Source of the DNA: Adineta ricciae
Taxonomy: Eukaryota; Rotifera; Eurotatoria; Adinetida; Adinetidae
Direction: 5' to 3'
NCBI GenBank assembly: GCA_905250025.1
Contig: CAJNOJ010000021.1
Span: forward strand, 620,001 to 684,000
Length of the DNA: 64,000 nucleotides
Position numbers and translations under genes: made by a program. Under the pieces are notes generated by a model. The model searched no databases. It was not told the origin of the DNA and saw nothing but the letters and a program-made list of their open reading frames with translations. Shown here one piece after another: positions 1-10,475 of this stretch. The stretch's first letter is position 1; every line of letters begins with the position of its first letter.

Positions 1-583
1 TGACAATGGCATCGATTTGACATGCGGTTATTCCGCTTCTCTACTCAGCAAATATTTGATCGACTCACTTGCCATATGTTTAGAATTATTCACCGATGTG
101 TATAACGAAAAGCAAAGATGTCGAACCGATGCATATTATTTGTCGTAATCCTATCATGAAGTTTTCATCGATATTCGCCAGGAAACGACGCCATTGTCGT
201 CGCATTGATTAGCGTGCTACTTACAGGTCCTTTCAACAAGATAATCCGTTTGATGCTCGATTTCAGAAACGAATGTTCTTAGACTTGTACGCAAAGAAAA
301 TGTCATCAACATGAAAAAAGCCATTCTTCCTTGATTTGAGATCAAATGTGGTGATCCCTTGAAGAACATCCACAGTAAAACTGACCTTTATTTGACTATC
401 TAAATAACGATACAGGTGATGTCATTTGAGGGTGTCATGCTACTATTGGCTGAATGTATACTGTTATATTTGATTTCTTTTCTCTTGCTGATATACTTTC
501 CGTGCTTTTCTTTTTATTGACAAAGTAAGTATATATAATGCTTTGTCAAAACAACGAAATAAACCATACTTTTTACATAGAGA
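1..583. other. Left-edge intergenic stretch, upstream of the SDR gene
   Basis: No open frame with recognisable protein features, no RNA gene and no repeat was found. The last 60 bases before the SDR start are AT-rich (a TATATAAT-like run near 531-539) and could be its core promoter; this is inference from composition only. Confidence 0.4.
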
Positions 584-1309
584 ATGTCGAATAAAGGTCT
601 CGTCGTGATCACTGGTGCAAGTTCTGGTATCGGTGAAGCAGCAGCTCGATCGTTTTCTCAAGCCGGCCATCCGTTACTACTACTCGCTCGCCGTCTTGAA
701 CGTCTAGAAGCATTGAAACTACCCAACACAATCTGCGAAAAGGTGGATGTTACCGACCGTGATCAAATTAAATCAGCTGTTGAGAAAGCCGAAAAACAAT
801 ACGGTCCAGTCGATTGTTTGGTCAATAATGCAGGTGTGATGTTATTAGGTCAATGCGATACCCAAGATCCGAAAGAATGGGAGCAAATGGTACAAGTTAA
901 CATCATGGGTGTTCTCAATGGTATTCATGTTGTTCTTGCTGGAATGAAAACACGTCGTCATGGAACAATAATCAACGTTAGTTCGGTTGCTGGACGAAAG
1001 ACGTTTCCTAATCATGCTGTTTATTGTGGCACGAAATTCAGTGTGCACGCATTCACCGAACAGATCCGAGAGGAAGCAGCGTCGTATGATGTTCGTTTTA
1101 TCAACATTGCACCCGGTGTTGTTGAAACCGAACTCTTATCGCATACGACATCGACAAAGATTGTAGACGATTATAAACAATGGAAAAAAGAAATGAGTCA
1201 ACCGTTGGAAAGTGAAGATGTAGCGAATTCGATTATGTTTGCATATCAACAGCCACAACGTGTTTGTATTCGGGAAATCGTTCTTTGTCCAACAAGACAA
1301 GATAAATAG
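584..1309 (+). CDS. Short-chain dehydrogenase/reductase (classical SDR, NADP-type), intronless
   Basis: A 241-residue protein of the classical short-chain dehydrogenase/reductase family, cytosolic NAD(P)(H)-dependent oxidoreductases acting on alcohol or carbonyl groups; the substrate cannot be read from the sequence. The cofactor loop TGASSGIG is at residues 10-17, the NNAG structural motif at 81-84, the catalytic serine in NVSS (133/134), and the YxxxK pair is Y147 and K151. Arginines after the second beta strand (LLARRLER, 34-40) suggest NADP(H) preference. Length is normal for the family (about 250). The ATG at 584 lies just before the first beta strand, so the start is secure. It is intronless, unlike nearly every neighbour, and reads like bacterial YdfG-type enzymes, so horizontal acquisition is possible. 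It converges on the STRA6-like gene, with 222 bases between the two stops. Confidence 0.92.
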   Translation: MSNKGLVVITGASSGIGEAAARSFSQAGHPLLLLARRLERLEALKLPNTICEKVDVTDRDQIKSAVEKAEKQYGPVDCLVNNAGVMLLGQCDTQDPKEWEQMVQVNIMGVLNGIHVVLAGMKTRRHGTIINVSSVAGRKTFPNHAVYCGTKFSVHAFTEQIREEAASYDVRFINIAPGVVETELLSHTTSTKIVDDYKQWKKEMSQPLESEDVANSIMFAYQQPQRVCIREIVLCPTRQDK

Positions 1310-1531
1310 ATGAATGACAATGTTCATTAGTTTTCTTTTTATGAATAACATCATTGCGATTATCGGCTTTGTTGCGCTGTTCTTTATGAAAAAATAGACT
1401 ACAAACATACATTCTCATAACTGAATACAAGGTGTGTCAAGCTAGAAATACAATGCTGTTATAATACTATTTGTACAAATGAACGATGGAACTGTTCATC
1501 TTGAGCAATCTGACTGAAAGACGAAAACGAT

Positions 1532-4500
1532 TCAGAATGACGGTTTTCGCTCCTCTTGTTCTTCAACATCGAGTAAAAGAGTCGTACAAGTTGTTGTATG
1601 ATGTCGAATGATCACATTGGAGTCCATTCTTTCTTGACTTTTTCTCAACATCGTATGATTGAGAAAACTTTCCACGGTCGATAAATGTAAAGGCATTATA
1701 TAATGTTTTCGTAGTTGGATAAATTGCATATTTCGACTCAATGTTATTGCTAACCACCAGCGAAAGTTGATTCGCTGATGATTTGTATAGAAATAAGCAT
1801 CGCGTTTGGATGCTCGTAAATACTGATGACGTTGTTCGATTTGTTCGTTAACAATCGAACAGAAACAAACGAGAACTGGATGGGTGTGAAGACATTCCAT
1901 ATGGATGAATGAGACGTAGGAAATATAGCCACTGTCCATTTTCTCCAATGCTCGGCCGAGAATGCAATAATCCAAACGAGGAAGAAAGAGAAATGTTGCT
2001 AACCAGCCTTTAATTAAACGAATTGTGCAAGAAATCATGCCGAGAAAACAGTCGAAGAAGAAGTTGAAATAAGTAAACAGGAAGAATATTCGCAGATTTT
2101 TCAATACTATTCCATTTCCATGTCTAGAGGGAAAAAATTGAAACTCGCAATTATAATTTCGAGAACTTGATTTTTCTCTGTACCTTTGCAAAAACAAGGT
2201 TTTCGATAGAAACCATTGAACGATAAATACCATGAGATAAATAACTAACAAAGGTATTAATACTTTTGCTATTTCTTCAACGAGAAATAAATGTTTACAC
2301 ATAACACGTAGAATCACCAACGTAAAGAACAATAGATTTCCAATAATAACATATCCAAATGTTAAATAAGCGATACAATAGCCCGGATAATGAATGTTTT
2401 TCGACATAAGTCTCATATTCTTGAATGCTGATCGCGAAGGAATATCCACAAATATTCCTTGATAGGCGTGCAGCATATGTCGTTGATAATGTTTCATTCC
2501 GAGGCATAGTTGACCGAAGTATATGAGGGATGTTAAACAACAAGCAAACAGCATTTCGTATTTCAGATTGGATAGTTTGGGTTCGGGAAGATCGAGTTCA
2601 TCGTAGAGGATGTACAATGGCATCAATGTAAAACTGTAGATCTTTTCAATGAGATTAAAACCGTTTTCTAGGATGTTGAAAGTCAAGTAATAGATTAGCA
2701 TGAAGGCAATCATGTAGAGATTGAGGATTTGCTTGGAATATTGAAAGTGTTTCTTCGGACAGTAGAATTTATGGAGGAGAGATTTGATCCAGGAGGGTTG
2801 GCAGTGCTTGTAGGGAGTTTGAAAGAGATGTCGAACATAACGAAATTCAACTGCTTGATTTTCTTCCGAGGAAAATGTCGGTTCGTGATAAATGTGTTTT
2901 GACGACTTCTTCCTCGAATTTGTTTCATTGTTACAACAAGAAACGAATTCGTATAGATTTTCAATTAGTAGATAAGTCAATCGACAACAAATATACGTTA
3001 AACATAAATAGTATGGAGCGTATTTAATTACACCGACGATAGAAGAGTCAAGCCCAAATTGTTCGAATGTCGAAAGAGAATCGTTTGAATGGAGGGACGT
3101 CGAAAGATTTAAGTTAATGGACGACCAATTTAACGAATGTGGAGGCATTGGGGTGGATAATGGCTAAAACACAGAGATAGGACCGAAAATACGAAAGAAA
3201 TAGTTTCTTACATGAAATGCTGCCACGACTGTTGTTGTTGTTGTTATTGATGTTGATGTTTTTGTTCCGTGGAACGAGAAACGTTCACGGAATCTTTGCA
3301 TTCGTCTTCGAAATCCGCCAGATCGAGCATCTTCATATTCCGGTAAATACATCGATGGTGTTGTGCTACTCATCAATAGATTCTGCTCGTATTTTGCTGT
3401 CAGTTCGCTCTTGAACTGTTCGAATTTCTGCCATGTTCGTATCAATGGGCTCATATTCATGCAGAATGCTTGTTCAAAGATTCGTAAACCTAAATCTAAC
3501 CACATATGCAGCGCACATAGAGCATAGTAAAGAGTATTTCCATTAGTCATTTCAATAACTGAATAAACAGGATAATACCGTAGACCGACAATGATAATCA
3601 AACCGAATTGTCGGACGAGATCAAACAATGGACCGTTGATTGTTAAGAGTTTCATTTGTGCCGTTTTGAGAAATACTTCTTCGATTATTTCCAAGATTTC
3701 ATGGCTGACAATACCACAGAGAACCACGGTATCGAAACGATTTAATTTCGAAAATGGATTGAACGGCAATGGAACGTAAACAGACCATTTACCTTTCGTC
3801 GACTGTTTTCGTGTTTGATTAACTATAATGAACAAAATGATCACTGAAGCAAGTGGCAGTGTTAACAAGTTATGATAATAATTATTGTCATATAAAATAC
3901 AGAATTGAAACAATTCAGTCGAATGAATGAGCGTTTCTTGAACGTAATCTTTCGCATTGATGATAATTACAACGATAATGATTGTTAATGTTAATGGAAA
4001 GAGAATGAGAAGCAATTTTTTTGGTCGAATAAAAAGTTTGCGAACGGTTAAAGAACATGACGAACGATATGTGGAATCATTTGACGTCGACCATCGATGT
4101 TTATCATCGAACTTCGATGAGCTTCTCATAGAATTTTGAGCACTACTTCAAATACCAGCATGATCACATAATGACAATTGAACAAGAAGAGAAACTTACG
4201 CTGGACATTGTTGACGAAGAGTTTTTCGAAAGAACCACGATTCTTCCGAACGATCAGTATTGATTACATATGAAACAATAAAAGCAACGAAAACGATCAC
4301 AATACCAATGATGATTTGTACACCTTGGCTACTCCCTAGAACCGATCGAAACCATGCTTTTTAATACCTTTTTACTGCAAGCTTACACTTTTCGCATTGA
4401 TCTCCTGTATAAAGAAATCGACACTGACATTTGTACGAGTTCGTCCATGGTAAATTAATACATTTGCCATATTTACCACAACTACTGGTATTATTGTAAC

Positions 4501-5273
4501 ATCGATCAATGACTAAGAGACAACGAGTAGGATCACTGTGCATTGTCGATTGAACTTACCTTGTTTGCAAACATAAGGTCGTAAAGCTTGTTCAACACAC
4601 GGTGCTGGAGTAATCACACTCGTATTTCTCGCTAGCCAGAGAATACCACAATCGTAAGCAAGAATATCTCGATTATTATCCACCCAGAATCTATACACTG
4701 GCGTTTCTTTCAATGGTATGTCGTTGGACCAAAACCAAGTATCTAAACTCGAACATTTATCATGCATCACAATCGAATGAACCTTACTATTCATTTTCCG
4801 TAGGCCAACATACACAGAGACACTGTCCGATCCTGATTTTAATCCAATCAGTTCGCGCTCGATGAATTCATACTCATCGATCGATTCAATCGCTAGTAAA
4901 CGAGCATCTCTTGTCGAAGGTAATGTTAAACAATTGTTATAAGCTCGTTCCCAGGACGATGCAGGCTCTGCCTTCATATATGTATAACATGAACCAGCAT
5001 AATATTTCGATGGCGAGATACATTCTGAACAGATTGAAACGAACAAAACGATACTTGGGAATATTTCGTAAATAGATAACATACGTATGCCGTGTTTTAC
5101 TTTTTCTTTTGTTTCTTTAATTAATTGAAATGCTTCTTGGCCGCGATTTGTAACTACAAAAGAAAGAGTTGATGTTTGAGGAAAAAATCTATTCAATATT
5201 TACTTGATGATGTTTGAACATCGTTGACAAGAAGAAAACAAGCAAGGATCGGAAGTAAAATTCGTCGAATCAT
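1532..5273 (-). CDS. C-type lectin / EGF / STRA6-like multi-pass membrane protein
   Basis: Proposed model: complement(join(1532..2123, 2184..3163, 3212..4142, 4200..4335, 4387..4512, 4560..5024, 5085..5153, 5204..5273)), 1122 aa. All introns are 47-60 nt with GT-AG ends and matching phases. Exon 1 encodes a signal peptide (MIRRILLPILACFLLV). A C-type-lectin-like domain follows (about residues 50-200, from SCYTY to YVCK), then one EGF-like module (CYNN...CQC...CEK), a hydrophobic transmembrane segment (IIIGIVIVFVAFIV), and about 800 residues of multi-pass protein. The last part contains RQFGLIIIVGLRYYPV and NIHYPGYCIAYLTFGYVI, which resemble the STRA6 retinol-transporter family. STRA6 moves retinol from serum retinol-binding protein across the plasma membrane; whether this protein carries retinoid is unknown. 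The lectin and EGF modules ahead of the STRA6 part are unusual. Alternatively two genes lie in tandem, but the open phase-matched junction at 4143-4199 favours one. Confidence 0.72.
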
Positions 5274-5962
5274 TGCAAATTCATCATAACTCTGTTTAAC
5301 ATCTACAAGGACAAACAAAATCGATACAGAAACGCCGAGACAATGAACGAAATTCGATCACGGACAATAACATCTTTATCATTTGGAATAAGTCACGTTT
5401 TGAATCATATCTTTTATTGTTTCTATTATTGCCGGATTGTACGGGCATAAACATGAATGAAATCTCACACCTACTTGTAAATATGGAAAGAGAGAGAGAG
5501 AAAAAAATTCAAATCGATTGATGTCAGACGCCTGCTTAGATATTCGTTACTCATACCTATAATTTGTCGATGTCTGTACTTACAACTATTAGCCACAATC
5601 ATCGATCTTATCGACGTGACTTTTCAACTATAACTGTATTTGTCTTGTACAATTTTGAAGAAAAAAAAATGATAAGAATGGCCGAATGGACGATCGAAAC
5701 TTATGCAACTGATTCTTTTGAATTCAAAACGTTCAATCTCTTTTTCTGTTGATAATGTTTGTTCAAAGAAGGACATATTCGTATTCAATGAAGTCAAGAA
5801 AAAGAATGAACAAAAAGTAAACGATTACATCANGGCGCACATCTCAACATGTTATATGAATTGAACTTGAAGGTTAAAGAAAATCTCTCGTATGTTAATG
5901 TAAAGTCTCAAAAAAAAAAAAGAGTACCTGAATGAACGTTATTATACAATATCAAGAGATGG

Positions 5963-5994
<32 letters not shown>

Positions 5995-6675
5995 GTATCT
6001 ACACCTCAAGAATAACCTTCAAACGGCTCGAGTTGCACATCAGTGAGATGATGGGACAAGAAGTGTTGTGAAACAGAGATAATGGGATATGAACGAATCC
6101 GACACATCAAGGTGAAAGAGAATCTTATCAGGTTATTATTTGTTTTTTTTTCGTCGGCACAAAAAACGGTTAATGATAATACAATGAAGTTTTTCCTTCC
6201 TTCCTTTCTTACTCTCATCTTTATACGTACAAGAAAAAAAGAGAGAGCGAAGAACAAATCAAACTTGACGCTTGTTGAGATATCGAAGGAATGTATGAAT
6301 ACATAAGCAAACAAGAAGATACGTTTCTTATTCGTTTATGATCAACGAAAAGTCATACAACGTGTGATTAAACACTTTAATTCTCACGGTTATAAACTAC
6401 AAAGAAGTCATTTATGAAAATAATAGATTGTCCAGTATATGTAAAAGTCAATTTAACTCATCGATTCAATGAAAAGTCTTTCCTATCAGACTGTTTGTAA
6501 TAACATACTTCAACCTATGATTATTTTTCTGATAAGCAATCTTCGTATTCAAGGGCATATATCCTTACCGTTTTTAGTTGAAGAGGAAAAATAGATTCGC
6601 CGCAAATGAAATTACAGATAACAATACAATACTGTTCAATGAGAAATTCTATTCGAAAGTCGAAGGGAAAAGTCG
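5274..6675. other. Intergenic, AT-rich, one N
   Basis: No credible gene was seen on either strand. The stretch contains a single undetermined base at 5833 and a TA microsatellite. Short open frames here are low-complexity and lack splice partners. Confidence 0.5.
5970..5994. repeat. (TA)n microsatellite
   Basis: About 12 perfect TA/AT dinucleotide units in the gap between the STRA6-like gene and the next minus-strand gene. Confidence 0.95.
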
Positions 6676-7658
6676 TTAGATGCGCCATTGTAACGTTGAG
6701 TCAGCAGACAACGATGAGCGAATACTCTCCATTTTAGCCAGTTCATTCGATCGTCGATAGTATTCATCAGGTCTTAATCGCATCACCGGCACTCGAATGA
6801 ATTCTACTTCGACAGTTGTATGCGTATTTTGATGTTCAATGTAACGATTAGTCGGATCATTGTGATAAGTATGGTGTTTCTTCGGAGATTTTCTTACGAG
6901 TGAATCTTCGTTTTCATTATTGACTGTTTGAAAGACGAACAATTTCTAGAGAAAATCCTTTTTTTTTGTAATCAAAACTCACGTGATCTCATTTGACCAT
7001 CTGAACGACGATGAACAAGCGACTAGTTAAAAAATACAAGCGGACAGATAAACAATCTTGAATGTATCGCCTTTCTATTTACTTGATGTGACGGTGGCTT
7101 GTGATCTACTGGGACATACCTATCATAGAAAACAGGACGATGATTGTACGAATACGATCGAGTGGAGAGAGAATCTTCGATTGATAGTGGTGATGTCGTA
7201 CGCTGTAAACCTTGATCATCTTCTGGTACAGTTAAATTATGTGTCGATAAATCTCGAACTTCTGGTTGTGGTGACATGTCACGCACTCGAATCTCGACAG
7301 ATTCACTCACGGGTAGGCGAAGTTGAACATCTTGTTTATCAATATTTACATCGTTTTTCTTCAGTTCAGTCGACGTATCTAATACGTGATCATTTTGTTC
7401 GACTTGTTTATTCTCAACAAGAAGAAAACATAAAAGAGAAGTAGTGAAGTTTTTCCTACTTACTGTATTTACATATGGATAGACGTTGTCGCCGGCTTCG
7501 ATAATTACCGAGTTCTTGTCAAAACGAGCTAGCGGAGGTGATAAGATACCTCGCTGGGCTAATTTTCGTAAATTTTTATCGCGTTTCTCAATGAATTTCT
7601 CAACGTAGTCAAGCAACGGCATATTCTTCTTCGTTTTTATTCGTTCATGAGTCGACAT
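6676..7658 (-). CDS. Unrecognised hydrophilic protein, 270 aa
   Basis: Proposed model: complement(join(6676..6923, 6983..7022, 7083..7412, 7464..7658)), 813 nt, 270 aa, with introns of 51, 60 and 59 nt and consistent phases. I do not recognise the family. The N-terminus is basic and helical (YVEKFIEKRDKNLRKLAQRG), followed by a more conserved-looking patch (LSPPLARFDKNSVIIEAGDN). The middle is acidic and Ser/Thr-rich, probably disordered, and the C-terminal part has a short HTTVEVEFIRVPVMRLRPDE stretch that could pair as a strand. No signal peptide, membrane segment or enzyme motif is visible. The ATG at 7658 is preferred; an upstream in-frame ATG exists but adds an unlikely hydrophobic leader. 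It lies 223 bases downstream of FKBP6 on the same strand. Confidence 0.6.
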
Positions 7659-7881
7659 GGTGTTGTTCGAGTACTTTAATTGATATGCCTTTAACGTATA
7701 GAAATAAATACGCAATAATAGCTTTACTGAATGTGCAATGAAGTGTGAAGTTAGTCGACACTATTTGTCATACCGTCAGAAGAAGCGAAAACAAATTATT
7801 GCTTGCTTCATCGGCTAGTTTCACTTTTTTTTTATTTGTAAAAAGAAAACAAGAGCGAAAGAATGAAGCAAAAACCGGATA

Positions 7882-9524
7882 CTATTTATTAAACATTCGA
7901 TAGTATAGTTTCTGTTCAGTTTTCTTTTGTTGATCAATGGCGCGATCAAGTCGTTGAGCTTCATCAATGATTTCAGCATTGTACGGTTCGATTTGAAATG
8001 CTGTATTTAGATATGCACGTGCTTGATCGAATTGTTGCAATGAACGATGAGCGATGCTGATGCGAAATAGAGCTTTAGTATTCTTCGGATCTGCCTGCAA
8101 TGCCTCATTGCAATTCTTAATTGTTCGTTCAAAATTTCGTAGTTTTAAATAGCATTGAGCTATGAAAACAGAATGAAAGTTGAGAATGAAGGTTTGAGCG
8201 CGACGTTTACCTGAATTAAGATAAAGCTTGAGAAGTAGTTCTTTGAGTTGATTTGTTTGTTGTTCATTGGATGGATTGGTTTTCAATAAAAACTGTTTGC
8301 CCTTTGCGTAGTAACGAATTGCACGTTCGAGATTGTGTTTGGCGTATTCATCCTAAACAATTTATCGAATGGTTGAATACTCTAAGGTCTTTCTTACATT
8401 GCCCATATCGCGTAAAGCTTGTGCAATACGCATCCGTTCATCGAAATCTTCCGTGACTTCGTCATCGCTGGTTTTCAATTGATTTAACTTGTCTGCTAGT
8501 GTACAATCAATCCATGACGTCAATTCTATGATAAATAACGACCATGCTTTCGGAGGAATACGTGGTGGACAGCCTAGATTCATCGAGAAAGAACTTATAT
8601 GGACTAGGGCAGCGAACTGATATGATACTAACCATGTTCGCCATAGAGTAAATCACTACTGATAATAAACTTTGCCCGTTCGCGTCGTCGCATGGTACGA
8701 ACGGCAAGGTCTAAACCAGGTAGAACATTGAATTTTCCTAATTGAAATTCACATGGACGACGTCGAATATACTAAAAAGACCAACAATAGATTCATTTAC
8801 ATAGAATCAATTCAACTTACGGTACTATCGTACGGTTCGTCGTTCAACTCAAAATATGCATTGTAATGTATGCGAACTGTTGACCCGATCGGTGGTGTTT
8901 CACCGACACCAGCATAGATGATCTGTTTCCAAATACCTCCAACTGCCTCACTACTAGGTATGCCATCTAACGGTGTGCCATCGTGGCCATTGGTTTTAAT
9001 CAAATGTAGCATACCGCCGAGCTAAATTTTTTGAGAAAAAGATCCAATTTGTGAAGAAGGATAGAGATCGAACTTGATCGTCAAAATCTTGAGTGTTATC
9101 GATCAATCTATGACTAAACAGATCTCTCGGTGGTATAGTTGATTTTAATTCATCGTTAATATGACGATCAGTATCGCATTGATGGTTTTCTTTAACGTCG
9201 TCCATTGCCATCTGAGTTGCAGCTCGAGCTAATTCAGCTGGATCGAGTTCGGTTTGATCTAATTCTAGTATTTGACCTTTACTCGAACACAAGGTCTGCA
9301 TGTCAATAGGATGACGGAGTTTGACGTGACCATATTCTTCTTCCCCATTGTTTTGCCGTTCAGCTTTTACACGAGCTGCGGCTTCTTCCGTCCATTCACC
9401 GTATTCATCCAAATCCGCATCCTATGAACAATGGAAAAGAAAATGATTAATTCGTTTGAAATATTTGAACACTAACGTCATCGAGAAGTTCATTTAACCT
9501 TTGTTCACTTAATTTCGACATCAT
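7882..9524 (-). CDS. FKBP6: FKBP6-like (inactive FKBP + TPR co-chaperone)
   Basis: Model: complement(join(7882..8159, 8211..8352, 8398..8573, 8633..8771, 8821..9021, 9074..9421, 9477..9524)), 1332 nt, 443 aa, all introns 45-59 nt. The N-terminal 130 residues are acidic; an FKBP fold spans about 140-265 (GTPLDGIP, VRIHYNAYFE, FNVLPGLDLAVRTMRRRE, YGEHGCPPRIPP, FIIELTSWID), and TPR repeats fill about 290-430, ending KLYYRMFNK. FKBP6 and its fly counterpart Shutdown are Hsp90-linked co-chaperones needed for loading piRNAs into PIWI proteins in the germline; this role is transferred from the family. The order short acidic leader, single FKBP, TPRs and the GCPPRIPP loop fit FKBP6 better than FKBP4/5, which have two FKBP domains. 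Two introns begin GTTAG and one GTTCG. It is transcribed divergently from the carboxypeptidase gene. Confidence 0.85.
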
Positions 9525-10475
9525 TCGAAATAGATATCGATCGATCTATTTCTATTTGAATGAATTCGTTGAGCCCTAACACGAACGCTACTTTCAATGT
9601 GAATCATTTTCGATAACGATGTCGCTAGTCTTTGATAGAACTTCTCTCATGAAAGTGATCCTGTTAGAACTGGCTCACATTATGTACGATTCGAATTTCA
9701 GATAGAACAATCTATTTCAAGCGTGGTTTGAAACATTTCTCGCTCGTTTTTGTTGCTATGGAAAAGATGTAAAAGATCGAACATGGTGTCACATAATGTA
9801 CAAAAACCGAAAACGTGTAGCTAACTTACGTGTGGAAATTCATGCAGCTTAACAGATGAGACAGCGTGCAAAAATGATCTGTTCTCATGCATTGTTTCTC
9901 TTTTTTATTTATATACATGACTTAAAAACCTTTCATTCTTGATAATAGATTAACAATTGAAGTACTTTTCTTGCATAAAAGTTTAGTAGCTGAATGGAAT
10001 GTAATCAATGTTGATTGTGGTATCTTCTTCTCAACTAACTGTAACATTGTTGATCTAAGATCGGGCATTATTCTTTACATTGATTGATTTATTTGACCTG
10101 CTGACAGATCTCTTGAGTAGGACAAAGTTAATGTTTCTAACGACTGAAGAGAGGCGTACTAGAAACGACAAATTTAGTATTTCGTAGATGAAACTGATGT
10201 CCTTGATGGTTGTTTTAGTGAATGGCGCATGAAATTTTTGATCTTCAGAAAAACAAACAATTTACTTCTAATGCTTCTCTCAAACTTTAATGTACATTTT
10301 AAGGTTTCTTTTGATGTTAGATTAATAACCGTTTTATAGACGTTTTGCTTATTAACCGCCCTTAGAATCATGGAGGTGGGTGAATCGAGCTACGCTCTGC
10401 TAACAGTAAGATATTTGGGTGGTCTTCTTCATCGACTCATATACTTGTGTAACGTAGAGCCCTTATGACAGTTTT
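9525..10475. promoter_or_regulatory. Divergent intergenic region between FKBP6 and the carboxypeptidase gene
   Basis: A 951-bp gap with no gene. It must contain the 5' ends of both divergently transcribed neighbours, so it is the likely bidirectional promoter. I see no specific motif that I can name. Confidence 0.4.

Noticed and set aside
5025..5084. Hydrophobic segment (IFPSIVLFVSICSE) open in frame inside the lectin exon
   Set aside because: It is bounded by GTATGT and TTCAG, is 60 nt long and phase-compatible, and splicing it out joins the signal-peptide exon to the lectin cleanly, so I treat it as an intron.
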